Source of the DNA: Porphyromonas endodontalis ATCC 35406
Lineage (GTDB): Bacteria > Bacteroidota > Bacteroidia > Bacteroidales > Porphyromonadaceae
DNA: 64,000 nt
Assembly: GCF_000174815.1 (NCBI RefSeq)
Contig: NZ_ACNN01000026.1
Coordinates: 62,001 to 126,000 of the forward strand
Direction: 5' to 3'
Within the stretch, counting starts at the first letter, position 1, and each line of letters begins with the position of its first letter. The notes beneath the pieces were generated by a model. The model was given only the letters and a program-made list of their open reading frames with translations. It did not search any database and was not told the origin of the DNA. Below, piece after piece: positions 1-7,817 of the stretch. The position numbers and the translations under genes are program-made.

Positions 1-1488
1 GCGGAGATCTGTTATAGCAACTCTGTGCTGCTCCATCGTGTCGCGTTCTCGGATGGTAACAGTATTGTCCTCCATTGTTTGATTGTCAATAGTGATACAA
101 TAGGGGGTACCTATGGCATCTTGACGACGATAACGCTTCCCGATGGAGTCTTTTTCGTCGTATTGACAAGTAAAGTCGAAGCGAAGCTCACGTACCACTT
201 CGCGTGCCTTTTCGTCCAAACCATCTTTGCGTACGAGAGGGAGTACAGCGAGTTTGATAGGCGCCAAGGCAGCGGGGAGGCGTAGTACGGTGCGCATCTC
301 GCCATTTTCTGTAGGCTCTTCGCAGTAAGCACCACACATCAAGCTGAGGAATAGGCGGTCTACCCCGATAGAGGTTTCCACTACGTAGGGTATATAGCTC
401 TCTCCTGTTTGAGGATCGAAGTAGCGGAGTTTCTTTCCGCTGAACTCCTCGTGACGGCTCAAATCGTAGTTGGTACGGCTATGAATCCCCTCTACTTCTT
501 TGAATCCGAATGGCATTTCGTACTCAATATCTGTAGCTGCATTGGCGTAGTGCGCTAGCTTCTCGTGGTCGTGATATCGATATTTGTTGTCGCCCAGTCC
601 GAGAGATTTGTGGAATGCCATACGTGTCTTTTTCCAGTACTCAAACCACTTCATCTCTTCACCGGGAGCTACAAAGAACTGCATTTCCATCTGCTCAAAC
701 TCACGCATACGGAAGATAAACTGACGGGCCACAATCTCATTGCGGAAGGCCTTTCCTATCTGAGCAATCCCAAAGGGGAGCTTCATACGCCCTGTTTTCT
801 GCACATTGAGGTAGTTAACAAAGATCCCTTGAGCCGTCTCCGGGCGCAGATAGATTTTTGAGGCACCATCTGCTGTAGATCCCATTTCTGTGGCAAACAT
901 CAAATTGAATTGGCGTACTTCTGTCCAATTACAGGTGCCACTAATGGGGCAAACAATCTTTTTGTCTATGATGATGGTGCGGATTGCCTCAAGATCGTTG
1001 TCGTTGAGTGCTTTGGAGAATCGCTCTAGTGTTTCGTTTTTCTCGGCTAGATAGCCCTGTACTCTGGGATTGGTTTCGCGATAGAGTGCAGCATCAAAAG
1101 ATTCTCCAAAACGCTTTGCAGCTTTTGCAACTTCCTTGTCGATTTTTTCGTCAAGTTTGGCGAGATAATCCTCGATCAAGATATCGGCACGATAGCGTTT
1201 CTTCGAGTCCTTATTGTCGATAAGGGGGTCGTTAAAAGCATCCACATGCCCCGAGGCTTGCCAAATCTTGGGGTGCATAAATATGGCCGAGTCTATCCCC
1301 ACTACATTTTCATGCAATAGGGTCATACTCTTCCACCAAAAGGCTTTTATGTTATTCTTCAGCTCAACACCATATTGCCCATAGTCATACACTGCTCCCA
1401 ACCCGTCGTAAATCTCCGAAGAAGGGAATACAAATCCATATTCTTTGCAGTGGGATACTATTTTCTTGAAAAGATCTTCTTGAGCCAT
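1..1488 (-). CDS. glyS: Glycyl-tRNA synthetase (class II, dimeric type), 3' end cut by window edge
   Basis: Charges tRNA-Gly with glycine in the cytoplasm. My own minus-strand translation begins MAQEDLFKKIVSHCKEYGF at the ATG at 1488 and stays open for 496 codons to base 1, so only a short C-terminal piece (roughly 15-20 residues by family length) is missing. The N-terminus (GFVFPSSEIYDGL, YDYGQYG, FWWKSM) and the class II core (TAQGIFVNYLNV, GKAFRNEI, FRMREFEQMEMQFF, SIGVDRL) match the single-chain eukaryote/archaea/Bacteroidota-type GlyRS, not the bacterial alpha2-beta2 enzyme. The gene is transcribed away from the gene starting at 2005. It is driven by its own promoter with a -7 box at 1593-1600. 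Nothing looks broken. Confidence 0.97.
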   Translation of the reverse strand, partial: MAQEDLFKKIVSHCKEYGFVFPSSEIYDGLGAVYDYGQYGVELKNNIKAFWWKSMTLLHENVVGIDSAIFMHPKIWQASGHVDAFNDPLIDNKDSKKRYRADILIEDYLAKLDEKIDKEVAKAAKRFGESFDAALYRETNPRVQGYLAEKNETLERFSKALNDNDLEAIRTIIIDKKIVCPISGTCNWTEVRQFNLMFATEMGSTADGASKIYLRPETAQGIFVNYLNVQKTGRMKLPFGIAQIGKAFRNEIVARQFIFRMREFEQMEMQFFVAPGEEMKWFEYWKKTRMAFHKSLGLGDNKYRYHDHEKLAHYANAATDIEYEMPFGFKEVEGIHSRTNYDLSRHEEFSGKKLRYFDPQTGESYIPYVVETSIGVDRLFLSLMCGAYCEEPTENGEMRTVLRLPAALAPIKLAVLPLVRKDGLDEKAREVVRELRFDFTCQYDEKDSIGKRYRRQDAIGTPYCITIDNQTMEDNTVTIRERDTMEQHRVAITDLR

Positions 1489-1592
1489 TTATCCTATTCT
1501 ATTTTATGAGTGTATTTATCGTCTATAAAAATCTTCCGCTCCTCTGTTTTTTCTCGCACTCTAGAGAGAGGCAAAAACAAGAGTGCTGCCTG

Positions 1593-1600
1593 CAAAAGTA
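1593..1600 (-). promoter_or_regulatory. Bacteroidota-type -7 box for glyS
   Basis: On the minus strand this reads TACTTTTG, matching TAnnTTTG, the -7 element used by the Bacteroidota primary sigma factor. Transcription would start near 1586, giving a leader of about 100 nt before the glyS ATG. No convincing -33 TTG was seen. Confidence 0.5.
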
Positions 1601-1734
1601 ATCATTTTGCAGCAGATGGCAGGCTGACTAGTGTAAACATGGAATAGGCTGTGAAAACAGAAAAAGAGACTGGGCAGAATTTTTTCGGATTTAGGCCTGT
1701 AGCAAAATGTTTTTCAGCCAGTAAGAGGGGAGAG

Positions 1735-1768
1735 TTCTGCCCAGAAAAGTTTCTATTTCTAGCCAATA
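1735..1768 (-). repeat. Dispersed intergenic repeat, copy A
   Basis: On the minus strand this contains GGCTAGAAATAGAAA, then TTTTCT and GGGCAGAA. It aligns by eye with copies at 30714-30748, 46111-46144 and 51985-52019, all intergenic. Its right part forms one arm of the inverted repeat 1670-1744. Function is unknown. Confidence 0.55.
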
Positions 1769-2004
1769 TGAAATTCATTATCAGCCTGTCTTTTTTTCTT
1801 CTTTGGGCGCATTGTGTCTTCTAGTTGCGGGATTTGTGTATCTTTACCTGCGGATAGTGGTCTGGCATATTTAAACATTGGTGCTACGAAGCTGTCTAAT
1901 ACTAAAGAGTATAGAGAGGTAGAATGAATATCTCCGGTTCTCCGTGCGGGAGAGCTTCTATTTTGAGTAAAAAGAATAACATCAACACTTTAATTATAAG
2001 GACT

Positions 2005-3600
2005 ATGAAACGAAACAGATGGCTAATCCTCATGGGGATAGCAGTTTTGGGAATAACCTCGGCATCTGCTCAGAATGATTGGGATTTTGATGATATCTAC
2101 AACAATCAGAAGCAGGTGCAGGAGCAGCGTAAGGCGATCTCAGCTCGCGAAAAAGCAGAACGTGAGAGACTTGCGAGAGAACGTAGGCAACGCGAAGAGG
2201 AGTGGGCTCGTGCCAATAGAGAAAACTCTCGCTATGCATACGACAATTACGAGGATGAATATGACCAAGAGGACTATTACGATGATCCTTCCGACCGAGA
2301 TATTGACGCCTACAATCGGAGGGGGAATGCAAACGACTCTCTCTCTAGGCGTTCTGTAAGGAGAGGGAACAATACCTCAAAGCAATATGCCTCTAGAGAA
2401 AGAGGGAGTGACTACAAAACTCGCTCACGCTCCTCTCGAGGCCGTTATACCGATCGTATTGCACGCTTCCATGACCCCTCTACCATTGTTGTACAAAGAG
2501 GGAATAGTATTGTCATATACACGGACGAAGATTACTACGGTTGTGGCTACAATTGTGATCAATGCTCCTACTACGGAGGTGGAGATGTGAACATCTACTT
2601 CGGAGTCGGTTGCGGTAATTGTGGCTATGGTTGTGGCTCCAATTACTATGGGGGCTATCCCGGTTATTATTCAGGGTATTACCCAGGGTATTATTCTTGG
2701 TACTCGCCTTGGTATGGCGACCCTTACTGGTATTATGTATGGTATGGACCTTCTTATCCTCGCTACCGCAGGTATGGCTGGTGGGGATACAGCTCTTGGG
2801 GCTGGGGTTGGGGCTCAGCTTGGGACTACTATAGCAACCCCTACTATGCTTGGCACAATGGTTATCGGCAGGGATTTATAGATGGTTATTATAGCGGGTA
2901 TTATGGTAGTTATGGCTATGACCCCTATGTTGGCTCTTATTACCGTTCTGCGAATCGCACCCCTAATGGTCGTCGCAACAACGAGTATTATGGTGGATCA
3001 AATAATAGCTCCCGTAATAATAACAGCTCCGTAACTACGGCATCTACATCCAACCGACAGCTCTCCGATCGTGAGGCTCGTCGCTTAGAAGCGGTAAACG
3101 AAACACGAGGAAATTATTGGACAGAAAACGCCAATCGTGTAACGGATAATACTGCCTATAATCCTAGAGAGTATCGTCCCTCTCGCTCGGGCAACGCTCG
3201 TGGTTCTTATGGAGAAGACTCTCGAGGTAATAACTCTCGCGTATCTTCTGATAGTGGGACACGCCGTCGTAACGAAAGTGTCACCGAACGTCCTGCGCGT
3301 CGTGGTTCGTACGAAGGAACAACACCCCAACGGATAGATCGCTCGCAGCAACGTATAGAGCAAAGAGAAGTGCCCTCTCGTTCGCAGAGAAGCCAATATG
3401 AGTCTTACCAACCTCAGCGCAGAGGCACTTACGATACACCTTCGGAGCCAAGACGCAGTACCTCTTCTTCACAGCAAACCATACAGCAACACCGTTCGTT
3501 TGACTCAGGCTCTTCTTCACAGAGTAGTGGGAGTAGCTCTTCGCGCGGCAGCTATGATGGAGGAGGTTCTTCGTCAACAACTTCTCGAGGACGTCGCTAA
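2005..3600 (+). CDS. Exported Tyr/Gly/Trp/Cys-rich low-complexity protein, unknown function
   Basis: The ATG at 2005 was chosen over the in-frame ATG at 1924 because it starts a clean signal peptide (MKRNRWLILMGIAVLGITSASA, cleavage before QND), giving 531 residues. After a charged, probably coiled-coil stretch rich in E, R and Q (about residues 35-75) and an acidic Tyr-rich part, the middle third is dominated by Y, G and W. It carries two cysteine clusters (CGYNCDQC and CGNCGYGC). The C-terminal 200 residues are rich in S, R, N and Q and end in RGRR. I recognise no domain. The gene sits 57 bp upstream of a FadL-like outer-membrane protein in the same orientation, so the product may act in the envelope. 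Function is unassigned; a structural or surface-layer role is only a guess. Confidence 0.8.
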   Translation: MKRNRWLILMGIAVLGITSASAQNDWDFDDIYNNQKQVQEQRKAISAREKAERERLARERRQREEEWARANRENSRYAYDNYEDEYDQEDYYDDPSDRDIDAYNRRGNANDSLSRRSVRRGNNTSKQYASRERGSDYKTRSRSSRGRYTDRIARFHDPSTIVVQRGNSIVIYTDEDYYGCGYNCDQCSYYGGGDVNIYFGVGCGNCGYGCGSNYYGGYPGYYSGYYPGYYSWYSPWYGDPYWYYVWYGPSYPRYRRYGWWGYSSWGWGWGSAWDYYSNPYYAWHNGYRQGFIDGYYSGYYGSYGYDPYVGSYYRSANRTPNGRRNNEYYGGSNNSSRNNNSSVTTASTSNRQLSDREARRLEAVNETRGNYWTENANRVTDNTAYNPREYRPSRSGNARGSYGEDSRGNNSRVSSDSGTRRRNESVTERPARRGSYEGTTPQRIDRSQQRIEQREVPSRSQRSQYESYQPQRRGTYDTPSEPRRSTSSSQQTIQQHRSFDSGSSSQSSGSSSSRGSYDGGGSSSTTSRGRR

Positions 3601-3657
3601 GAATTGGGAGGATATATCCGCAGAAATAGATAAACACCAATGCAATTATTATAGATC

Positions 3658-5340
3658 ATGAATGGACTTTTGAAAATGTATTTGGGGATCGTGGCTTGCT
3701 CTCTTGTGGGGGTTGGCTCGGTCCATGCACAGAGTGAGACGGATGCTTTTTCTCTAAGTAGAACTGAAATAGACGGGTCGGCTCGTTTTCAAGCTATGGG
3801 GGGAGCGTTTGCTGCCTTGGGGGGAGATCTCTCCTCTATATCCCAAAACCCCGCAGGTGGAGCCGTCTTTCACCGATCGGAAATGGCGATGTCTTTCGGG
3901 TTTTCGAACCGTTCTACAACGGCATCTTGGTACAATCAAGAATCAAAACAGAGTCTCAGTAACGTAAAAATTCCCCAGATAGGCTTTATTTCTTCTTACT
4001 ACAATCCCACTACGGGCAATGGCTTTTCGTTTGGTATTAGCCGTAATAGGGTGGTTAGTTATGATCGAGATTTCGAGGCAGAAACGAATCCTAAGGGCAC
4101 TCTTCTCGACTATAATGGTGTCAAGGGAATTCCCTTTTCTATTGCAGACTATACTGCAATGATAACCCCCGATGACCTCCGCTACGATAGTTTCTACGAC
4201 CCACAAAGAGGAGGTCTTTATGACGCCAATGCTTCGTGGATGACGATCCTTGGTTATGAGGCCGGTTTCATCAATCCGGGTGCTGGAGGAGCGGGCCCTT
4301 ATACTACCAACTTCTATTACCCCGATGGTTCGGGTTCTAAGGTTCCCTTTGGCCCCAAGCGAGCTACCTTACGGATGCAGGAGAGGGGTGCTGTGAATGC
4401 CTACGACTTCAACCTTGGCTACAACTGGGGAGATCGTTACTATCTAGGTGCATCACTCAAGTATACTTCCGTAGAGAGGCAACTCGCTTCTACCTATGGC
4501 GAAGACTTTTCGTACGACGACTACCTTCAGCTTTACAACGAATTAGCTACCACAGGGAGCGGTTTTGGACTAAGTATTGGTGCGATATTGCGCCCTACTG
4601 ATGGATTACGGATTGGTCTTGCCTTCCATTCTCCCACTTGGCTTTCTTTGGTAGATCGCTACTATGCTACGGCAAGAACTCGCTACACGTCACTAACTGA
4701 TGATGGAAAAACCATAAAGAAGGTGTACAATTTCAAGGGAAAAACTCCTAAGGGAAGCAATAGCTATTTTGTTACTACTCCCAGTAGATTTGTAGTGGGG
4801 CTTGCCTATACCTTTGGTAATAGAGCACTCATCAGTGTGGATTATGATTTGATGCCCTACAGTATGATGCGTCTTAAGTTCCCGGGCACTGTCTCGGCTG
4901 GTTCGGATAATAGGGCCATTGAATCCCACTACGGATGGCAACATACTGTGCGTGTGGGGGGCGAATTGCGGATATTGCCTTCGCTGAGCCTTCGCTTGGG
5001 AGGGGCTTATTCTACAACTCCTATGAAGCCTGGGAATGGGCTTACATCCTTCGAGGGCAGTAGCCAAACTCCGATGCTTGTAGCAGGTACGCTTCCTCAT
5101 TACACCATTCAAAAGACCCAATGGATCTTTGGTGGAGGGTTTGGGTATCGCTTCTCTAAGGACTTCTATATAGATGCTTCTTTAGTACGAGCACAGAATA
5201 ATAGTTACGTTTACGCATTCCCCGCGTTGGCAGATCGTAGTGGAGCCCCTCTGAAGAAAGATGTCTTCGCTACCCCCAATGCAATAAAGCTATCGAACAG
5301 CAACATTCGTGCAACGATCACCTTTGGTTATAAATTCTGA
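3658..5340 (+). CDS. FadL/OmpP1/TodX-like outer-membrane transport protein
   Basis: A 560-residue protein with a signal peptide ending GVGSVHAQ, followed by the typical family opening: SRTEIDGSARFQAMGGAFA, then GGDLSSISQNPAGGAVF. In FadL-type barrels this N-terminal segment (the NPA box) forms the hatch plugging the pore. The rest is an alternating, aromatic-rich beta-barrel pattern ending in the C-terminal signature IRATITFGYKF, with a terminal Phe as expected for BAM substrates. Such proteins carry hydrophobic compounds across the outer membrane; Bacteroidota homologues are often mislabelled 'hemin receptor'. The substrate cannot be read from sequence. It is probably co-transcribed with the exported protein upstream and cdd 12 bp downstream. 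Confidence 0.85.
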   Translation: MNGLLKMYLGIVACSLVGVGSVHAQSETDAFSLSRTEIDGSARFQAMGGAFAALGGDLSSISQNPAGGAVFHRSEMAMSFGFSNRSTTASWYNQESKQSLSNVKIPQIGFISSYYNPTTGNGFSFGISRNRVVSYDRDFEAETNPKGTLLDYNGVKGIPFSIADYTAMITPDDLRYDSFYDPQRGGLYDANASWMTILGYEAGFINPGAGGAGPYTTNFYYPDGSGSKVPFGPKRATLRMQERGAVNAYDFNLGYNWGDRYYLGASLKYTSVERQLASTYGEDFSYDDYLQLYNELATTGSGFGLSIGAILRPTDGLRIGLAFHSPTWLSLVDRYYATARTRYTSLTDDGKTIKKVYNFKGKTPKGSNSYFVTTPSRFVVGLAYTFGNRALISVDYDLMPYSMMRLKFPGTVSAGSDNRAIESHYGWQHTVRVGGELRILPSLSLRLGGAYSTTPMKPGNGLTSFEGSSQTPMLVAGTLPHYTIQKTQWIFGGGFGYRFSKDFYIDASLVRAQNNSYVYAFPALADRSGAPLKKDVFATPNAIKLSNSNIRATITFGYKF

Positions 5341-5352
5341 TTCTCTATAACG

Positions 5353-5826
5353 ATGCATACGCTGTCCATCCCTTACGAACGAATCCAACGAAAAGACTTC
5401 GATGCCACACTCCTTCGCTTGGAGGGGGCTGCCGTAGAGGTGGCTCGTAATGCCTATGCTCCCTATAGTCGCTTTCGCGTAGGGGCTGCTCTTCTGCTCT
5501 CCAATGGCGTAGTCGTAGTGGGGAGCAATCAAGAAAATGCCGCCTATCCCTCGGGTTTGTGTGCTGAGCGTACGGCTCTTTTCGCAGCCGGAGCGCAGTA
5601 TCCCAATGAGGCTGTGGAGATCCTATTGTTGGTGGCCTTTAGTGAAGAAGATAGGGTAGAGAGCATAACGCCTTGTGGAGCATGTCGCCAAGTGCTTATG
5701 GAGACGAGTAGCAGGCACCAGAAGCCTTTTAAAGTGATTATGGTAGGCAAAGAACAAGCCCTCGTACTCCACGACAATAGAGGACTCTTGCCCTTTGCTT
5801 TCGATGGTAGTGACCTGCCCGATTAG
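5353..5826 (+). CDS. cdd: Cytidine deaminase
   Basis: Deaminates cytidine and deoxycytidine to (deoxy)uridine in pyrimidine salvage. The 157-residue length is that of the small tetrameric homologues. Zinc and catalytic motifs are clear: CAERTALF (zinc Cys and proton-shuttling Glu) and PCGACRQ (two more zinc Cys). The upstream YAPYSRFRVGAALL and GSNQENAAYPSG form the substrate pocket. The gene follows the FadL-like gene by 12 bp and is followed by a strong terminator at 5852-5891, so it closes this plus-strand unit. Its link to the two envelope genes is probably only positional. Confidence 0.96.
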   Translation: MHTLSIPYERIQRKDFDATLLRLEGAAVEVARNAYAPYSRFRVGAALLLSNGVVVVGSNQENAAYPSGLCAERTALFAAGAQYPNEAVEILLLVAFSEEDRVESITPCGACRQVLMETSSRHQKPFKVIMVGKEQALVLHDNRGLLPFAFDGSDLPD

Positions 5827-5851
5827 ATAAATAGAGACTTGGATTCATACT

Positions 5852-5891
5852 AAAAAGGTTGGCTTCTCTTTCCCGGAGGCCAACCTTTTTT
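5852..5891 (+). terminator. Intrinsic terminator after cdd
   Basis: Perfect 12-bp inverted repeat (AAAAAGGTTGGC at 5852-5863 and its complement at 5879-5890) around a 15-nt loop. The second arm runs into six T's. The A-tract on the left arm could let it work on both strands. Confidence 0.92.
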
Positions 5892-5960
5892 CTATACTCT
5901 CAATTATTAATCTAATAATTGGCAAGAACCAATCCCTATGATTATATGAGGATATTTCGT

Positions 5961-6087
5961 TTCGTTCGGAAGAGAATAAATTTTCGTGCGGAAGGAAATA
6001 AATTTCTGTGCGGAAGAAAAATAATTTCCGTGCGGAAGAAAATAAATTTTCGTTCGGAAGAAAATAAATTTCCGTGCGGAAGAAAAT
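5961..6087. repeat. 22-bp tandem array, about 5.5 units, each able to form a small hairpin
   Basis: The hexamer CGGAAG starts at 5967, 5989, 6011, 6033, 6055 and 6077, exactly every 22 bp. The unit is CGGAAG, then an A/T-rich centre, then TTTCCG or TTTTCG and TG. CGGAA at the start pairs with TTCCG near the end in the best units, so each forms a short stem with an A-rich loop. An ORF can be opened across it (5919-6104), but a 22-bp period shifts frame every unit and its peptide is low-complexity, so I treat it as non-coding. It lies between terminators at 5852-5891 and 6187-6224. Confidence 0.9.
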
Positions 6088-6186
6088 GGCTTGTTAAGAG
6101 CTGAGGTAATCTCTCAAAAGCTAAAAAGCTTTTTGTGGTAAGTCAATTATCGGTAGTGTCTGTAGAGGGAGCTGTCTCTTTGCGAG

Positions 6187-6224
6187 AAAGGGCCGACACT
6201 TTTGCTGTAAGTGTCGACCCTTTT
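6187..6224. terminator. Bidirectional terminator between the 22-bp array and mlaF
   Basis: Long hairpin with AAAGGGCCGACACTT (6187-6201) and AAGTGTCGACCCTTTT (6209-6224), one mismatch in the stem and a 7-nt loop. A's before and T's after suit termination from both sides. On the minus strand it ends the unit finishing with mlaF at 6309. Confidence 0.88.
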
Positions 6225-6308
6225 CCTGTCTGTCTCTCTCAGTTTGGTCTTAAACTAATCTCCGAGAGTATTCTTTCTGTGTGCCCTTATCTCTGAAGGG
6301 AAGAGACA

Positions 6309-7025
6309 TTACAAGATAAACCGCTTTAGTTCGGGTGTCCCCGTCTTCTCGATATCGCTGGCAGAGCCCTCCCAGTTTTTCTCTCCACGGTAGAGGAATA
6401 TGATATTCTCACCGATGTTGTGTACCGAGTTCATGTCGTGCGTATTGATGATAGTCGTTACCTCGAACTCTTTGGTCAGGTCATGGATGAGTTGGTCTAT
6501 TTGCCCACCGGTCTTAGGGTCTAGCCCCGAGTTGGGTTCATCACAAAAGAGGTATTTGGGTCTTGTTACCAAGGCACGAGCAATAGCAGCACGCTTCATC
6601 ATACCTCCACTTATCTCAGAGGGATATTTGGCAGCGGCATCTGCTAATCCCACTTTCTTGAGGTATTCTTGGGCAATGGCTCGGCGAGTTTTGAGAGGCT
6701 TGCGGAGGAACATATCTAAGGGGAACTGTACGTTCTCCAACACAGTCATGCTATCGAATAGTGCCGACCCTTGAAACATCACCCCCATCTTGCGGTAGAG
6801 TTGCTTTCTCTTCTCCTTATCGAACTGAAGAATGCCCTCCCCATCAAAAAGAATTTCTCCACTAGTGGGGGTAACTAGTCCGATGAGAGACTTCAGCAAT
6901 ACAGTCTTACCTGCCCCACTTTTCCCGATGATAAGGTTGGTGGTGGCACTCTTAAAGATAGTAGAGATACCCTTGAGGACTTGCTTATCCTCAAACTCTT
7001 TGACAAGATTCTTTACTTCTATCAT
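6309..7025 (-). CDS. mlaF: MlaF-like ABC transporter ATPase (phospholipid/Mce system)
   Basis: Cytoplasmic ATPase of an Mla-type lipid transporter moving phospholipids between inner and outer membranes. Of 238 residues, Walker A is GKSGAGKT at 34-41, with the family-typical switch region GVMFQGSALFDSMTVLENV, signature EISGGMMKRAAIARAL, Walker B YLFCDEPNSGLDP and switch His in NTHDMNSV. The gene lies 6 bp after mlaE and is clearly coupled to it. The substrate-binding MCE protein (MlaD) is not in this window; in Bacteroidota it is often elsewhere. Assignment to the Mla family is strong; the direction of transport is not decided by sequence. Confidence 0.92.
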   Translation of the reverse strand: MIEVKNLVKEFEDKQVLKGISTIFKSATTNLIIGKSGAGKTVLLKSLIGLVTPTSGEILFDGEGILQFDKEKRKQLYRKMGVMFQGSALFDSMTVLENVQFPLDMFLRKPLKTRRAIAQEYLKKVGLADAAAKYPSEISGGMMKRAAIARALVTRPKYLFCDEPNSGLDPKTGGQIDQLIHDLTKEFEVTTIINTHDMNSVHNIGENIIFLYRGEKNWEGSASDIEKTGTPELKRFIL

Positions 7026-7031
7026 AGTCCG

Positions 7032-7802
7032 TTAGATGAGCAAGAGATTAGTGAGTAACACATCGGCTAAGAGTATGAGTACGCTACTTGTTACCACAGC
7101 ATTGGTACTCGCTACCCCTACTCCTAAGGCACCCCCCTTTACATTATAGCCGAAGTAACTAGAGCCGGAGGTGATAATGAAGGCATATACAAGACTCTTG
7201 ATGACAGAGTAGAGTACGTTGTAGGGATTGAAGTAGAGCTGCATACCATACTCAAAGTCTTCTGCCGTGAGTGAGGGGGTTAGCCAGGTTGCTAAGAATC
7301 CACCCCCAATAGCCGTGGCCATACTGATAATAGAGAGTACGGGGATAAAGAGTAGAAGCCCTATAATCTTGGGGAGAATCAAGAAATTAGCCGAGTTAAT
7401 GCCCATTACCTCTAGAGCATCAATTTGCTCTGTGACCCTCATGGTCCCGAGTTCGGATGCTATACTCGAACCGATCTTTCCCGCTAGGATTAGACACATA
7501 ATGGAGGACGAAAACTCTAGCAATACGATCTCTCTTGTAGAGTAGCCAATCGTAAAGCGAGGGATCATAGGGGAGCTAATGTTGATGGCAAGCTGTATGG
7601 TAATAACCGTACCAATAAAGAAAGAGATGATCATCACAATGAGAATGGAGTCTAGTCCAATCTTTGCAATCTCTCGTACCAGTTGTTTGAAAAACATGCT
7701 CCAGCGAGCAGGGCGACTAAACACCTGTCGCATCAATAGGGTATATTCTCCAATCGTTCGGAAAGAAGCGGTGAATTTTCCCAGCCTTTTTGTTTTGATC
7801 AT
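7032..7802 (-). CDS. mlaE: MlaE-family ABC transporter permease
   Basis: Integral inner-membrane subunit (256 residues) partnering MlaF. It has the MlaE/YrbE layout: an amphipathic N-terminus, five or so membrane segments and the conserved signature EFSSSIMCLILAGKIGSSIASELG, followed by MRVTEQIDALEVMGI, the coupling-helix motif that contacts the ATPase. The C-terminus ends in a hydrophobic helix (VLILLADVLLTNLLLI). It starts at the ATG at 7802, 15 bp after thiL, and precedes mlaF by 6 bp. No MCE-domain gene accompanies it. Confidence 0.92.
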   Translation of the reverse strand: MIKTKRLGKFTASFRTIGEYTLLMRQVFSRPARWSMFFKQLVREIAKIGLDSILIVMIISFFIGTVITIQLAINISSPMIPRFTIGYSTREIVLLEFSSSIMCLILAGKIGSSIASELGTMRVTEQIDALEVMGINSANFLILPKIIGLLLFIPVLSIISMATAIGGGFLATWLTPSLTAEDFEYGMQLYFNPYNVLYSVIKSLVYAFIITSGSSYFGYNVKGGALGVGVASTNAVVTSSVLILLADVLLTNLLLI

Positions 7803-7817
7803 TGTTGGTGTGAGGAG

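Larger units (their letters stand above)
1489..2004. other. Divergent intergenic region with a long-range inverted repeat
   Basis: This 516-bp gap separates glyS (minus) from the exported-protein gene at 2005 (plus). It holds the glyS -7 box and a perfect 10-bp inverted repeat (CTGGGCAGAA at 1670-1679, complement at 1735-1744) around a 55-nt loop. One copy of a dispersed repeat sits at 1735-1768. A weak -7-like TATCTTTA at 1839-1846 may serve the plus-strand gene. An ATG at 1924 is in frame with the 2005 gene, but the extra 27 residues are not signal-peptide-like. No other plausible gene is visible. Confidence 0.6.

Noticed and set aside
111-335. Minus-strand 74-codon ORF inside glyS
   Set aside because: It is a different reading frame on the same strand as glyS, whose translation is clearly supported by synthetase motifs.
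5919-6104. 61-codon plus-strand ORF across the 22-bp repeats
   Set aside because: The peptide is a frame-shifted reading of a 22-bp DNA repeat with no promoter, start context or homology.
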